Shown here: positions 41,966-50,677 of the stretch, piece after piece | Layout: each line of letters begins with the position of its first letter | How positions within the stretch are numbered: position 1 is the stretch's first letter | NCBI GenBank assembly: GCA_020249435.1 | Contig: JADCFQ010000021.1 | Coordinates: 23,944 to 87,943 of the forward strand | DNA length: 64,000 nt | Direction of reading: 5' to 3' | Source of the DNA: Roseomonas sp. | GTDB taxonomy: Bacteria > Pseudomonadota > Alphaproteobacteria > Acetobacterales > Acetobacteraceae | Notes under the pieces: generated by a model | Seen by the model: the letters and a program-made list of their open reading frames with translations, nothing else | The model's database searches: none | What the model was told of the DNA's origin: nothing | Position numbers and translations under genes: made by a program

Positions 41966-43363
41966 TCAGGCTGTATTGCGACGGGCATGGGCACGGACCG
42001 CGTCTTCCACCGCGCCGAGGTCATCGGCCAGGACAGAAAAGCGTTCTTCACGAACATATAGGTCGGCAAGCCGCGCTGGCAGAGGGGGGCGGAGCCCGGT
42101 TGCCCGTTCTACCGCATCGGGGAATTTCGCCGGATGCGCGGTGGCGGCCACCACGACAGGAATGGCCGGGTCTTCCGGCGCCAAGGCGCGCGCGGCGGCA
42201 GTGCCAACCGCGGTATGCGGATCAGCCAGATACCCCGCCGCCTGATGCAAATGCCGGATTTCAGCGAGTGTCCCGGCATCATCCAGGGTGAAGCCCGCGA
42301 ATAGCCGGGTCGCTTCCCGCCAAGCGGCATCAGGGATCGGCATGCGGCCTTCGCTGCGGAAGCGGCGCATGGCTTCCGCCGTGATGGCGCCATCGCGGCC
42401 CAGCAATTCGAACAACAGGCGCTCAAAATTGGAGGAAACCTGGATATCCATGGAAGGCGAAAGCGATGGCTCGACCGGCCGCGCTGTCATGTCATTGGCC
42501 GCGAGGAAGCGCGCCAGGATGTCATTGCGGTTCGACCCCACGATCAACTTGGCGATCGGCAGGCCCATGCGCATCGCGGCCCAGGCGGCCAGCACATTGC
42601 CGAAATTGCCCGTGGGCACGCTGAAGGCGACAGGCCGATCCGGCGCGCCAAGCGCCAAGGCTGCCGCGACATAATAGGGGATTTGCGCCGCAATCCGCGC
42701 CCAATTGATGGAATTGACCGCCGAAAGCCGCATTTCCTGACGGAAGGGGGCGTCATTGAACATGGCCTTGACCAGGTCCTGGCAGGCATCGAAATCGCCC
42801 TTGATGGCGATATTGCTGACATTGGCCGCCAGCACGCTGGTCATTTGCCGCCGCTGCACTTCGCTGGTGCGGCCTTCAGGATGCAGGATGACAATATCAA
42901 CCGCCGCGCGATCCCGGCAGGCTTCAATGGCGGCGGAACCCGTATCGCCTGAGGTTGCGCCGACAATCGTCACACGCTCCCCGCGCTTGGTCAGCACATG
43001 GTCAAACAGGCGCCCGAGCAATTGCAGCGCCATATCCTTGAAGGCGAGGGTCGGGCCATGGAACAACTCAAGCGCAAAACACCGCTGATCCAACTGCACC
43101 AGCGGCACAATGGCGGGGTGGCCAAAGACAGCATAGGCATCCTGGCAGAGCGTGTTCAGCGGCAGGCCGGCCCCCGCGAATAGGCCGATGATGCGTGCGG
43201 CGAGTTCCGGATAGGCAAGCCCGCGCATGGCGCGCCATTCGGCGGGCGACAGCTCCGGCCAATGGCGCGGCACGAAAAGCCCGCCATCTTCCGCGAGCCC
43301 CGCCAGCAATACGCCTTCAAAATCCCGGGCCGGCGCCTGCCCGCGTGTTGAGATATACTCCAT
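41966..43363 (-). CDS. thrC: Threonine synthase
   Basis: Threonine synthase converts O-phosphohomoserine to threonine with PLP. The protein is 465 aa from the ATG at 43363 (MEYISTRGQAPARDF), the usual family start. An ATG four codons upstream (43375) and a start at 43432 are also open, but neither has a ribosome-binding site. The PLP lysine is in GPTLAFKDMALQLLGR near residue 110. SGDTGSAAIEACR and VPTGNFGNVLAAW are the phosphate and PLP-binding loops. It is first in the thrC-M16 peptidase-pmbA operon. No riboswitch or leader peptide was recognised upstream. Confidence 0.94.
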   Translation of the reverse strand: MEYISTRGQAPARDFEGVLLAGLAEDGGLFVPRHWPELSPAEWRAMRGLAYPELAARIIGLFAGAGLPLNTLCQDAYAVFGHPAIVPLVQLDQRCFALELFHGPTLAFKDMALQLLGRLFDHVLTKRGERVTIVGATSGDTGSAAIEACRDRAAVDIVILHPEGRTSEVQRRQMTSVLAANVSNIAIKGDFDACQDLVKAMFNDAPFRQEMRLSAVNSINWARIAAQIPYYVAAALALGAPDRPVAFSVPTGNFGNVLAAWAAMRMGLPIAKLIVGSNRNDILARFLAANDMTARPVEPSLSPSMDIQVSSNFERLLFELLGRDGAITAEAMRRFRSEGRMPIPDAAWREATRLFAGFTLDDAGTLAEIRHLHQAAGYLADPHTAVGTAAARALAPEDPAIPVVVAATAHPAKFPDAVERATGLRPPLPARLADLYVREERFSVLADDLGAVEDAVRAHARRNTA

Positions 43364-43482
43364 GGCGGGAGACATAAAGCGTGCGGCGCGAAAGCGCGAG
43401 GGGCGGCCTTGCGGGGCATAGGCAAAGCCCACGGCAAGCGTTAACCTTTTCCCACAAGAACATCCAAGAATGAGGAAGCGTC

Positions 43483-44466
43483 ATGAGAATTCGCTTGCCC
43501 CGCCGGGCCGCTTTATCCTTGCCCTTTGCCACCCTGGCCGCGCCTGGCTTGGCCCAGTCTTTCCCGCAGCGGAACATCACCATCATTGTTCCCTCTGCGC
43601 CTGGGGGAACGCTTGATGCCCTGGCGCGCTATTTCGGCCAAGCCATGGCGCCGCTGCTGGGCCGGTCTGTCGTGGTGGAAAATGTCGGCGGTGCAGGCGG
43701 GCTGATTGGCATGCAGCGCGCCGCACGCGCTGAAGCGGATGGGCATACGCTGGTCTTTGGCAATATGGGTGTCATGGCCGTTGCCCATGTGCTGAACCCC
43801 AATGCCGGCTTCGATCCCAGGCGCGAATTGGCCCCGATTTCCATGGTGGCGGATGTGCCCATGGTGTTGGCGGCTTCGCCGCGTGGGCAAATTCGCGATC
43901 TTCAGGGCCTGCTGGATCACATTCGCCGCAATGGCGACAAGGCCACTTTCGGGACAGCCGGTTCCGGCACGACAAGCCATCTTGCGCCTGGATACCTGCT
44001 GCACCTCGCGGGGTTGAAGGCGACGCTGGTTTCCTATCGGGGCGCTGGTCCCGCCATGACAGATTTGGCGGCTGGCACCGTGGACGCAGTGATTGATCAG
44101 ACCGTCACCATGATTCCCGCGCATCGCGGCGGTACGGCGGTGGCGCTGGCGGTTTCGGCGCCCCAGCGCATCTCACAATTGCCCGATGTACCAAGCTTTG
44201 CCGAGGCGGGCCTGCCAGGTTTTGATCTGGTGATCTGGAACGCCTTTGCCGCGCCAGCAGCAACCCCTGCCCCTGTCATTGCGCGCCTGGCTGAGGCGAT
44301 TGAGGGCGCCCAACAGGACCCGGTCCTGCAAGGGCGGCTCCGGGATTTGGCCAGCACTGCCCTTGCCCCGGCGGCGCGCGGCCCCGAAGCGCTCCGGCAA
44401 AGGATCGCAGCGGATATCGCCAAATGGACCGAGATCATCGGTGCATCCGGCCTCAATCGGGAATAG
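43483..44466 (+). CDS. Bug family periplasmic substrate-binding protein
   Basis: This is the third Bug/TctC-type receptor in the window, 327 aa, with a short signal peptide (RRAALSLPFATLAAPGLAQ). Signatures are FPQRNITIIVPSAPGGTLD, VVVENVGGAGGLIG, ADGHTLVFGNMG and LPDVPSFAEAGLPGFD. It reads divergently from thrC and has no adjacent TctA/TctB genes. The ligand is unknown. Confidence 0.9.
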   Translation: MRIRLPRRAALSLPFATLAAPGLAQSFPQRNITIIVPSAPGGTLDALARYFGQAMAPLLGRSVVVENVGGAGGLIGMQRAARAEADGHTLVFGNMGVMAVAHVLNPNAGFDPRRELAPISMVADVPMVLAASPRGQIRDLQGLLDHIRRNGDKATFGTAGSGTTSHLAPGYLLHLAGLKATLVSYRGAGPAMTDLAAGTVDAVIDQTVTMIPAHRGGTAVALAVSAPQRISQLPDVPSFAEAGLPGFDLVIWNAFAAPAATPAPVIARLAEAIEGAQQDPVLQGRLRDLASTALAPAARGPEALRQRIAADIAKWTEIIGASGLNRE

Positions 44467-44606
44467 CGGCGCCTGGGTAATCAAAGGGCAAGCATTGCCA
44501 GAACACCCCGGTTCCACCGGATGGCGTGCCATAACCTATCGCATCATTTTCTGTTGCGATTGTGCATAGACCCTGCTTAACCTTGCCCAAGACAGGGAGC
44601 AAAAAC

Positions 44607-44810
44607 ATGTCTTTGGAACGCGCGATTCTACTTGTTGTTGGCGTGGTTGTGGTGGGAAGCCTTCTATTGGGCGTTTATCACAGCCCTAGCTGGCTTTGGG
44701 TAACGGGCCTTATGGGGCTGCATCTTATCCAGGCGTCATTCACTGGCATGTGTCCGGTGGTGCGGCTTTTCCAAAAGCTTGGCCTGCCGCAGCGCGCGGG
44801 CTTCGGCTGA
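44607..44810 (+). CDS. Small membrane protein, YgaP-like transmembrane domain (DUF2892)
   Basis: This 67 aa protein has two predicted membrane helices (ILLVVGVVVVGSLLLGVY; LWVTGLMGLHLIQASFTG) and ends with the family motif GMCPVVRLFQKLG. The single conserved Cys sits in that motif. The DUF2892 domain is also found fused to rhodanese in YgaP, so a link to sulfur chemistry is possible but unproven here. The ATG at 44607 has AGGGAG ahead. It follows the Bug receptor by 140 bases. Confidence 0.85.
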   Translation: MSLERAILLVVGVVVVGSLLLGVYHSPSWLWVTGLMGLHLIQASFTGMCPVVRLFQKLGLPQRAGFG

Positions 44811-44859
44811 AACTGATGCGATCTGGTGCGGGTTCCAGACTGCGGGGCGGTGCCCTCCC

Positions 44860-46014
44860 CTAAACCGTCGCTGGCCCACCCAGAATGACCGTGCTCTGCG
44901 CCGACAACACCCCACCATTGCCATGCACAATGGCGGTATCGTGCTTTTGCACTTGCCGCGCGCCGCATTCGCCACGGATTTGCCGCACCGCTTCGATCAG
45001 CAAGTAAAGCCCATACATGCCGGGATGGCAGTAGGACAGGCCACCGCCATTGGTATTCACCGGGAAGGCACCACCCGGCGCGATGCGGCCATTGGCGACA
45101 AAGGCACCGCCTTCGCCCTTTTTGCAAAAACCCAAATCTTCCAGGAACAGAATGGTATTGATGGTGAAGGCATCATAAAGCTCCGCCATGTCCATATCTT
45201 GCGGGCCAAGCCCGGCCGCCTGATAGGCGCGCGCGCCGGAGGCAATCGCCCCCGTTCGCGTCAAATCCGGCATATTGGAAATGCTCGCGTGCGTGATGCT
45301 GGTGCCTGTCCCCAGCACATAAACCGGCGGCTTTTTCAGCGCCTTCGCCCGCGCGGCAGAGGTCAGCACAATCGCACCCCCGCCATCCGTCACCAGGCAG
45401 CAATCGCGCACGGTGAAGGGGTAGGACACCATCTTCGCCCCAAGCACGCCCGCGATATCAAGCGGCCTTTGATCAAAGGCAACGGGATTGAGCTGCGCCC
45501 ATTTGCGCGCCGCCACCGCCACTTCCGCCAATTGCTCCCGCGTGGTGCCGAATTCATGCATGTGGCGATTTGCCGCCATGGCATAGGCGGTGGACGGCAT
45601 GAAGGGTTTGAAGGGTGTCTCATAAGGGTTGAATTCCCTCGGCGAGGCATTCTTCCGCCCCGCGGAACGCTGCGTGCTGCCATAGGCAACAACGGCAACC
45701 GAACAAAGCCCGGCTTCAATCGCGGCTTGCGCATGCGCCACATGAATTTCAAAGGATGACCCACCAACAATGGTGGAATCCACATAGGCATCCGGCTTTT
45801 TCAGATATTCCGCGAGCGACATGGCCGAAGTCCGCGCCTGCGTTGTCGCACAAAAAAGCCCGTCCACATCAGCAAGCGTTAGCCCCGCATCGGCCAATGC
45901 GCGCACGGTGCCCTGCGCCATCAGGTCAATCACCGACATATCGGCGGCGACACTGCCGATATCCGATTCCGCCACGCCCACAATGGCCACACTGCCGCGT
46001 TGCATGCTGGCCAT
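44860..46014 (-). CDS. Thiolase-fold protein without the usual active-site Cys, partner of DUF35
   Basis: This 384 aa protein has the thiolase fold (SCP-x/lipid-transfer-protein branch). The position that normally holds the nucleophilic Cys reads IVGGSSFEIHVAHAQAA, and the C-terminal CxG motif is replaced by VHGNGGVLSAQ. The conserved His region is GGGLSYCHPGMYG. Without the Cys pair a normal thiolysis reaction is unlikely. Cys-less members that pair with DUF35 proteins, such as Ltp2, act as retro-aldolases on acyl-CoA, so that is a reasonable hypothesis. The start at 46014 leaves a four-base gap after the DUF35 stop. It is last in the operon. Confidence 0.87.
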   Translation of the reverse strand: MASMQRGSVAIVGVAESDIGSVAADMSVIDLMAQGTVRALADAGLTLADVDGLFCATTQARTSAMSLAEYLKKPDAYVDSTIVGGSSFEIHVAHAQAAIEAGLCSVAVVAYGSTQRSAGRKNASPREFNPYETPFKPFMPSTAYAMAANRHMHEFGTTREQLAEVAVAARKWAQLNPVAFDQRPLDIAGVLGAKMVSYPFTVRDCCLVTDGGGAIVLTSAARAKALKKPPVYVLGTGTSITHASISNMPDLTRTGAIASGARAYQAAGLGPQDMDMAELYDAFTINTILFLEDLGFCKKGEGGAFVANGRIAPGGAFPVNTNGGGLSYCHPGMYGLYLLIEAVRQIRGECGARQVQKHDTAIVHGNGGVLSAQSTVILGGPATV

Positions 46015-46018
46015 CGCC

Positions 46019-46423
46019 TCAGCCCTCCAACACTGTAAAGACCGGGATGGGCGCTTCATCACCGCCCTGATGATGCGTGCGGAATTGCACGCGCATGCCG
46101 ATCTTCACGGCCATCGGGTCAATATCCTCAACCCGGCTCATCAGCCGATAGCCTTCATCCATATCCACCAGGCAGACATTATACGCCTCGCCCTGCGCTG
46201 GATGCACAACAGTCGTTGCATGCACGGTGCCAAACCCCTTGGAGAGGCGCCATTCCAGATCCTCGCTGCCCGTATAGGGGCAGATTATGCGCGGATAGAA
46301 CACAGCCTTGCCGACGCTTGGGCTGAATTGATAGGCAAGTTCGCCCCGCTGCAAATGCTCATTGTAAATGCCGAGGGGGGATTTTTTGGCGTTTTCCATC
46401 TTGTCCTGCCAGATATTTTGCAA
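46019..46423 (-). CDS. OB-fold protein of the DUF35 family
   Basis: This 134 aa protein matches the DUF35 (rubredoxin-like zinc ribbon plus OB-fold) proteins that bind acyl-CoA and form complexes with thiolase-superfamily enzymes. The central GFGTVHATTVVHPAQGEAYNVCLVDMDEGYRLMSRV is the OB-fold. The zinc ribbon looks degenerate: only one Cys is visible in the expected zone (RIICPYTGSEDLEW). The start may be 46423 or the ATG at 46399 (MENAKKSP). It lies between a Lin0512 gene and the thiolase-fold gene. Confidence 0.85.
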   Translation of the reverse strand: MQNIWQDKMENAKKSPLGIYNEHLQRGELAYQFSPSVGKAVFYPRIICPYTGSEDLEWRLSKGFGTVHATTVVHPAQGEAYNVCLVDMDEGYRLMSRVEDIDPMAVKIGMRVQFRTHHQGGDEAPIPVFTVLEG

Positions 46424-46429
46424 GCTGCC

Positions 46430-46771
46430 TCAGGGCAGATCAAAGCGTACGGCGATGGCGGCCGAGGCGATTACCGCCTTGTCATGCCGGCCTTCTTCCG
46501 GAACATCCAAGCCGCCCTTCACTGCGCGCGCTGTCACCACGCCGTAAGGCAGGGATTTCCGCACCGCTTCGATATCCACCTTATCGGGCTGCTGCACGCC
46601 GATGGTGACTTCCACTTGCATGGTCTTGATATCAAGCCCAAGCGTGCGAATGAATGCCAATGATGAATGGTGCAAGGCATCCTGCACCGCACGCAAGGCG
46701 GCCTTGGTGTAATCCCCACCATGCAGATCATTGCCGCTGCCCATTTCAAGGATGATGCGCTTCAAGGCCAT
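46430..46771 (-). CDS. Lin0512 family protein (second paralogue)
   Basis: This 113 aa protein belongs to the Lin0512 family, whose function is not established. It begins MALKRIILEMGSGNDLHGGDYTKAA and contains MQVEVTIGVQQPDKVD. It is clearly homologous along its whole length to the protein encoded immediately upstream (MALxRxxLExGxGxD, GxDYTKAA, ALxHxSL, MQVEVxIGV). It starts 14 bases after that gene's stop and ends 6 bases before the DUF35 start, so the four genes form one operon. The open frame to 46816 is not needed. Confidence 0.85.
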   Translation of the reverse strand: MALKRIILEMGSGNDLHGGDYTKAALRAVQDALHHSSLAFIRTLGLDIKTMQVEVTIGVQQPDKVDIEAVRKSLPYGVVTARAVKGGLDVPEEGRHDKAVIASAAIAVRFDLP

Positions 46772-46785
46772 GGTTGGTCCTCCTC

Positions 46786-47124
46786 TCACACATCCAAGCG
46801 CACAATGGCGCAGCAATTGGCGATCACGGTGCTATTGGTGCCTTCATCATTCGGAATCTCGAGCCCACCTTCCACCAGGGTCACGGTGCCGGTGCCATGG
46901 GGCAGAATGGCCAGCACCTGATCCTTGTCCACCAGGTCAGGCTTGGGCACACCAATCAGCACTTCCACCTGCATGGCATCAACATCCTGGCCAACAGCGG
47001 CACCGATGGTGAGTGAATTATGCCAAAGCGCATCGCGCAGTGCCCGCACCGCTGCCTTGGTGTAATCCGCGCCGCGAATATCGGTGCCCATGCCAATTTC
47101 AAGCACCATGCGTTGCAGGGCCAT
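46786..47124 (-). CDS. Lin0512 family protein (first paralogue)
   Basis: This 112 aa protein starts MALQRMVLEIGMGTDIRGADYTKAA and is the first of two tandem Lin0512 paralogues. The middle reads DAMQVEVLIGVPKPDLVD and the end is IANCCAIVRLDV. The two copies have diverged considerably, so they could form a hetero-oligomer, which is an inference. It opens the unit that continues with the second paralogue, DUF35 and the thiolase-fold protein. The ATG at 47124 is preferred over 47169 by comparison with the paralogue. Confidence 0.85.
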   Translation of the reverse strand: MALQRMVLEIGMGTDIRGADYTKAAVRALRDALWHNSLTIGAAVGQDVDAMQVEVLIGVPKPDLVDKDQVLAILPHGTGTVTLVEGGLEIPNDEGTNSTVIANCCAIVRLDV

Positions 47125-47189
47125 GATCCTGTCCTTCCCTTGTTCCGCGCCAGCCTGATCCATTTCCACGGATCAGGCTATAGCGCGCG

Positions 47190-47768
47190 CTAGCGGCGAA
47201 CCAGCGCCGCAATCGCCTCCAACCCGCGATCACGCACGCCCATCTCCCCCAAATGATCGAGCGTATTGAACAAATAATCCCGGTTCGATCCCATCTGCCC
47301 GTGGCCGGTATCAATGGCGCGCGCCAGCACCTCGGTCGGCTGCTTGCCGCAATAAAGCCGGCACGCCCGGTTCGCGACATAGGCAATCGCGGGCACGCGC
47401 CGACCATGATCCAATAGTGTCAGCGGCAAGAGCTGGCGGCGATAGACAACCTCTCCGCCATCCGGCAATTCGCGCGCATCCAGATAAGCAAGTGTCTCCG
47501 CCGCCGCGCGCCCCGGCACGCGAAACACTGCCCCCCGGCATGCGCCGCCGCGATCCAAGCCCAAAACCAGCCCCGGGCGTTCCGGCGTGCCGCGGTAACG
47601 GTGGCTCCACAGGCAAAAGCGCCGATGAAAGCCGCGCAAAAGCGCCGGATGACGCGCCGCATGGTCAAAGCCTGGTCGCCAGATCAGCGAACCATAGGCA
47701 AAGACGTAGAAATCCCCATCCGGGGCCAATAGGGATGCGATATCGGTTGTCATGGCGGGCGCATTCAA
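47190..47768 (-). CDS. chaC: Gamma-glutamylcyclotransferase, ChaC type
   Basis: This 192 aa enzyme matches the ChaC family, which cleaves glutathione to 5-oxoproline and Cys-Gly. The substrate-binding motif is FAYGSLIWRPGFDH near residue 22, and the catalytic Glu is probably the one in YLDARELPDGGEVVYRR near residue 100. The middle RGFHRRFCLWSHRYRGTPERPG is typical of ChaC. It lies 65 bases ahead of the Lin0512 pair on the same strand and is divergent from the DUF2125 gene, with 23 bases between the starts. Confidence 0.9.
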   Translation of the reverse strand: MNAPAMTTDIASLLAPDGDFYVFAYGSLIWRPGFDHAARHPALLRGFHRRFCLWSHRYRGTPERPGLVLGLDRGGACRGAVFRVPGRAAAETLAYLDARELPDGGEVVYRRQLLPLTLLDHGRRVPAIAYVANRACRLYCGKQPTEVLARAIDTGHGQMGSNRDYLFNTLDHLGEMGVRDRGLEAIAALVRR

Positions 47769-47791
47769 TCCCCGCTATATCGGCGCGCAGC

Positions 47792-48868
47792 ATGAACGCC
47801 AAGCAAGCCCCACCCTCCCGCGCGCCGATTCTTGGGCGGACGCTGTTTGGCGTGCTGATCCTGCTCGCCGCCCTGGTGGCCGGGCAAAGCCTGCTCTGGC
47901 GCTGGAGCACCGGGGCGCTCGCTGAGGGTTTCAGCGATTGGGTGATCAAGCATCGTGCCCAGGGCTGGACCATCAATCACGGCATCCCGGACCGCGGCGG
48001 CTGGCCCTTTGCCGCGCGGCTCACGATCCCGCGCCTTTCCATCGAAAGCCCAGGTGATGAGACCGCCGGCCAGGGCATGGGCTGGCAGGTGCAGGCGATC
48101 ACGCTCGCGACCCCCCTGCCCCTGCCGGATGCGCTCAGGCTGGAGGCTACCGGTCCGCAGGCGCTCAGGCTCGGTGCCACGCGCATCCCCTTCACCACCG
48201 AACGTTTCGCAGCGCTGCTGCCGCTGGAAGCCGGCCAGCCGCCGCGCCGGGCCAATGCGCTGATGCAGGGCATTGTGGCGCAAACCCCGGATGGGGTGCT
48301 GACCATCAACCGCCTGGGCGGCGATGCGAATTGGTCGCGCAATGCCGAACCCGCGCTGACGCTGCAATTTGCGGCCGAGGATGCGGCGCTGCCGCCCGCC
48401 TGGCTGCGCATGCCGGCGCTTACGGGGTTCGGCCCCAAACTCGCGCGGCTTGAATTTGATGGCGCGCTTTATGGCAGCGTCTTGCCGCTGCCGAGCCTAC
48501 GAGAGCAATTGGATGCTTGGCGCGCTTCAGATGGCAAGCTGGATGTGCGGCAATTGCGCCTGGCCTGGGGGGATTTGGATGCGGGGCTCAGGCTTTCCGC
48601 CCGGCTTGATCAGTCTTTGCAACCCGCCTTGGCGGGCACGCTTTCAGTGACCAATCCGAATGCGGCGCTCGATTCACTCGCACGATCCGGCCTTATCCAA
48701 CGTCGCGCCTTGGATGGCACGAAATTCGCCGTGGGGATGCTGACACGTCGCCCCCAAAATGGTGGCCCGCCAGTCGCGGAAATTCCAATCGGCCTGCAAA
48801 ATGGTGTGCTGAGTGCGGCGCAAATACCGCTGACGCGCCTGCCGCCAATTGTCTGGCCGCAGCATTGA
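47792..48868 (+). CDS. DUF2125 domain protein, membrane-anchored
   Basis: This 358 aa protein starts at the ATG at 47792. One N-terminal membrane helix (LFGVLILLAALVAGQSLLW) precedes a periplasmic domain. The DUF2125 pattern is visible in GWTINHGIPDRGGWPFAARLTIP and in the repeated beta-strand segments LRLEATGPQALRLGATRIPF and LARLEFDGALYGSVLP. The function is unknown; the fold may be related to lipid-transport or outer-membrane assembly proteins. An open frame to 47417 runs antisense through chaC and is not part of the gene. It converges on recJ with 10 bases between stops. Confidence 0.88.
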   Translation: MNAKQAPPSRAPILGRTLFGVLILLAALVAGQSLLWRWSTGALAEGFSDWVIKHRAQGWTINHGIPDRGGWPFAARLTIPRLSIESPGDETAGQGMGWQVQAITLATPLPLPDALRLEATGPQALRLGATRIPFTTERFAALLPLEAGQPPRRANALMQGIVAQTPDGVLTINRLGGDANWSRNAEPALTLQFAAEDAALPPAWLRMPALTGFGPKLARLEFDGALYGSVLPLPSLREQLDAWRASDGKLDVRQLRLAWGDLDAGLRLSARLDQSLQPALAGTLSVTNPNAALDSLARSGLIQRRALDGTKFAVGMLTRRPQNGGPPVAEIPIGLQNGVLSAAQIPLTRLPPIVWPQH

Positions 48869-48878
48869 GCCTGGCTGG

Positions 48879-50660
48879 TTAGGCCCGCGCGGCATCCACA
48901 ATCTGAAAGCCCACGCTGACATCTCCATTCCAGCTCTCCGCCCGCAAATGTCCGCATAAATGCAAGGGCGTGCGATCGGGTGAGAGCAAAGCCTCAGCCA
49001 GCGGGCCTTCCTTCGCGCGAAAGCAAATCGTCTTGAGCCGCCCGCCGCCTTCACCTTCAACAAAGGCGCGGATCGTCGCCCCTTCCTTGCCGATGCGATC
49101 CGCACGCACCACCCGCGCGCGGGCGAGCGCAAAAATCGGTTCCTCATTACCCGCACCGAAGGGAGCGAGGCGTCCGATCTCCTGCGCCAGCGCGGTTGTT
49201 GCCGCCGGCACGGTGATGGCGCCTTCCACCAGCAAATCCGCCGCACTCGGTAGTTTCGCCGCATGCGACAGGCGTTCTTCAAGGAAGGCATGAAAAGCTT
49301 CGCCCTTCCCCGCCTGATAGGAAAACCCCGCCGCCATCGGATGCCCGCCGCCGGTCTCGAGCAAACCCGCTTCCCGCGCGGCAATGATGGCGGCACCCAG
49401 ATCAACACCGGTAACAGACCGGCCAGATCCCTTGGCGATACCGCCCGCAATCCCCGCCACACAAGCAGGGCGATTGAATTTTTCCTTGACACGGCCTGCA
49501 ACAATGCCAACCACGCCGGGGTGCCAGCCTTCCGCCGCCACCAGCAGCACGGCATGGCCGGCCTTCACCTGCGCTTCCGCCATGGCCAACGCCGCGCCCA
49601 GCATATCGCCTTCCACTTCCTGCCGGCGCTTATTCACCTCATCCAGTTTTTCCGCCATGGCGCGCGCTTCAATCGCATCTTCGGACAGCAATAGCCGCAA
49701 GCCCAAATCCGCTTCCGCAATACGGCCCGAGGCATTGATGCGCGGCCCCAGCATGAAGCCGAGCGTATGCGCGCTTGGCATATCCTTCTGCCCGGCAACA
49801 TCCAAAAGCGCCGCAAGCCCAATCCGTCCGCGCTTGGCGAGCACCTTCAACCCCTGCGCCACCAGCGCGCGATTGAAGCCCGTGAGCGGCATGACATCAC
49901 ACACCGTCGCCAGCGCCACGATATCCAGCAGCGCGAGAAGATCGGGTTCGCCTCGGCGGGTGAACCAGCCGGCGCGGCGCAGCACGCGCAAGCTTGCGGT
50001 CGCTGCCAGGAACGCGACCGCCGCCGCACAAATATGCCGCAAGCCCGATGGGCAATCCAAGCGATTGGGATTGACGACGGCAAGCACCGCCGGCAGCGCC
50101 CCTTCCGCCTTGTGATGATCCAACACCACAACATCCGCGCGACCATCCGCGGCGGCCAAAGCCACGCCCGCCGCAATGCCGCAATCCACGCAAATGATCA
50201 GCGATGCGCCGGCATCGCAAAGGGCCGCAATCGCCGGCGCATTCGGCCCATAGCCTTCGCGGATGCGATCCGGCACGTAAGGGGTCACTTGGCAGCCCAG
50301 ATCACGCAAAAATCGCGTCATCAACGCGCCCGCGCAGGCGCCATCCACATCATAATCGCCAAACACCGCGACATGTTCGCCGCTCCGCACCGCAACCGCA
50401 ATACGATCCGCCGCCGCTTCCATATCCGCCAAGCGGGATGGATCCGGCATCAATGCGCGCAGCTTGGGTTCCAGAAAATCCGCCGCATCATCAAGGCCAA
50501 TGCCGCGCGCGGCAAGCAAGCGCCCCAGCATCTCCGGCACTTCTAGCCGCTGCGCAATGCCAAGCCCAATCCGCGCATCGCCCGCGCGCCATTGCCAGCT
50601 GCGCCCGGTGACGCTGTGCGCCACGCCAAGCACCGGGCCGGGGGCCGCGCTGTCATCCAT
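48879..50660 (-). CDS. recJ: Single-stranded-DNA-specific exonuclease RecJ
   Basis: RecJ is a 5'-3' exonuclease in recombination and mismatch repair. The protein is 593 aa. DHH-family metal motifs are seen: FGDYDVDGACAGALM near residue 100, VDCGIAAGVALAAA near residue 155, and the DHH in VVLDHHKAEGALP near residue 180. The DHHA1 region reads GGGHPMAAGFSYQAGKGEAF near residue 430, and an OB-fold ends the protein. It begins 17 bases after glpX, so the two are an operon. Confidence 0.95.
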   Translation of the reverse strand: MDDSAAPGPVLGVAHSVTGRSWQWRAGDARIGLGIAQRLEVPEMLGRLLAARGIGLDDAADFLEPKLRALMPDPSRLADMEAAADRIAVAVRSGEHVAVFGDYDVDGACAGALMTRFLRDLGCQVTPYVPDRIREGYGPNAPAIAALCDAGASLIICVDCGIAAGVALAAADGRADVVVLDHHKAEGALPAVLAVVNPNRLDCPSGLRHICAAAVAFLAATASLRVLRRAGWFTRRGEPDLLALLDIVALATVCDVMPLTGFNRALVAQGLKVLAKRGRIGLAALLDVAGQKDMPSAHTLGFMLGPRINASGRIAEADLGLRLLLSEDAIEARAMAEKLDEVNKRRQEVEGDMLGAALAMAEAQVKAGHAVLLVAAEGWHPGVVGIVAGRVKEKFNRPACVAGIAGGIAKGSGRSVTGVDLGAAIIAAREAGLLETGGGHPMAAGFSYQAGKGEAFHAFLEERLSHAAKLPSAADLLVEGAITVPAATTALAQEIGRLAPFGAGNEEPIFALARARVVRADRIGKEGATIRAFVEGEGGGRLKTICFRAKEGPLAEALLSPDRTPLHLCGHLRAESWNGDVSVGFQIVDAARA

Positions 50661-50677
50661 GCAAAATACTGTCCTGT

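Noticed and set aside
43364..43482. Riboswitch or attenuator ahead of thrC
   Set aside because: No repeated Thr/Ile codons in a leader frame, no recognisable riboswitch fold, and no terminator hairpin.
47417..47791. N-terminal extension of the DUF2125 protein
   Set aside because: It is antisense to chaC, and the membrane anchor expected near the N-terminus follows the ATG at 47792.
48674..49555. Minus-strand frame overlapping the recJ 3' end and the DUF2125 gene
   Set aside because: It is a shifted frame of recJ with Trp/Arg-rich composition and no domain signature.
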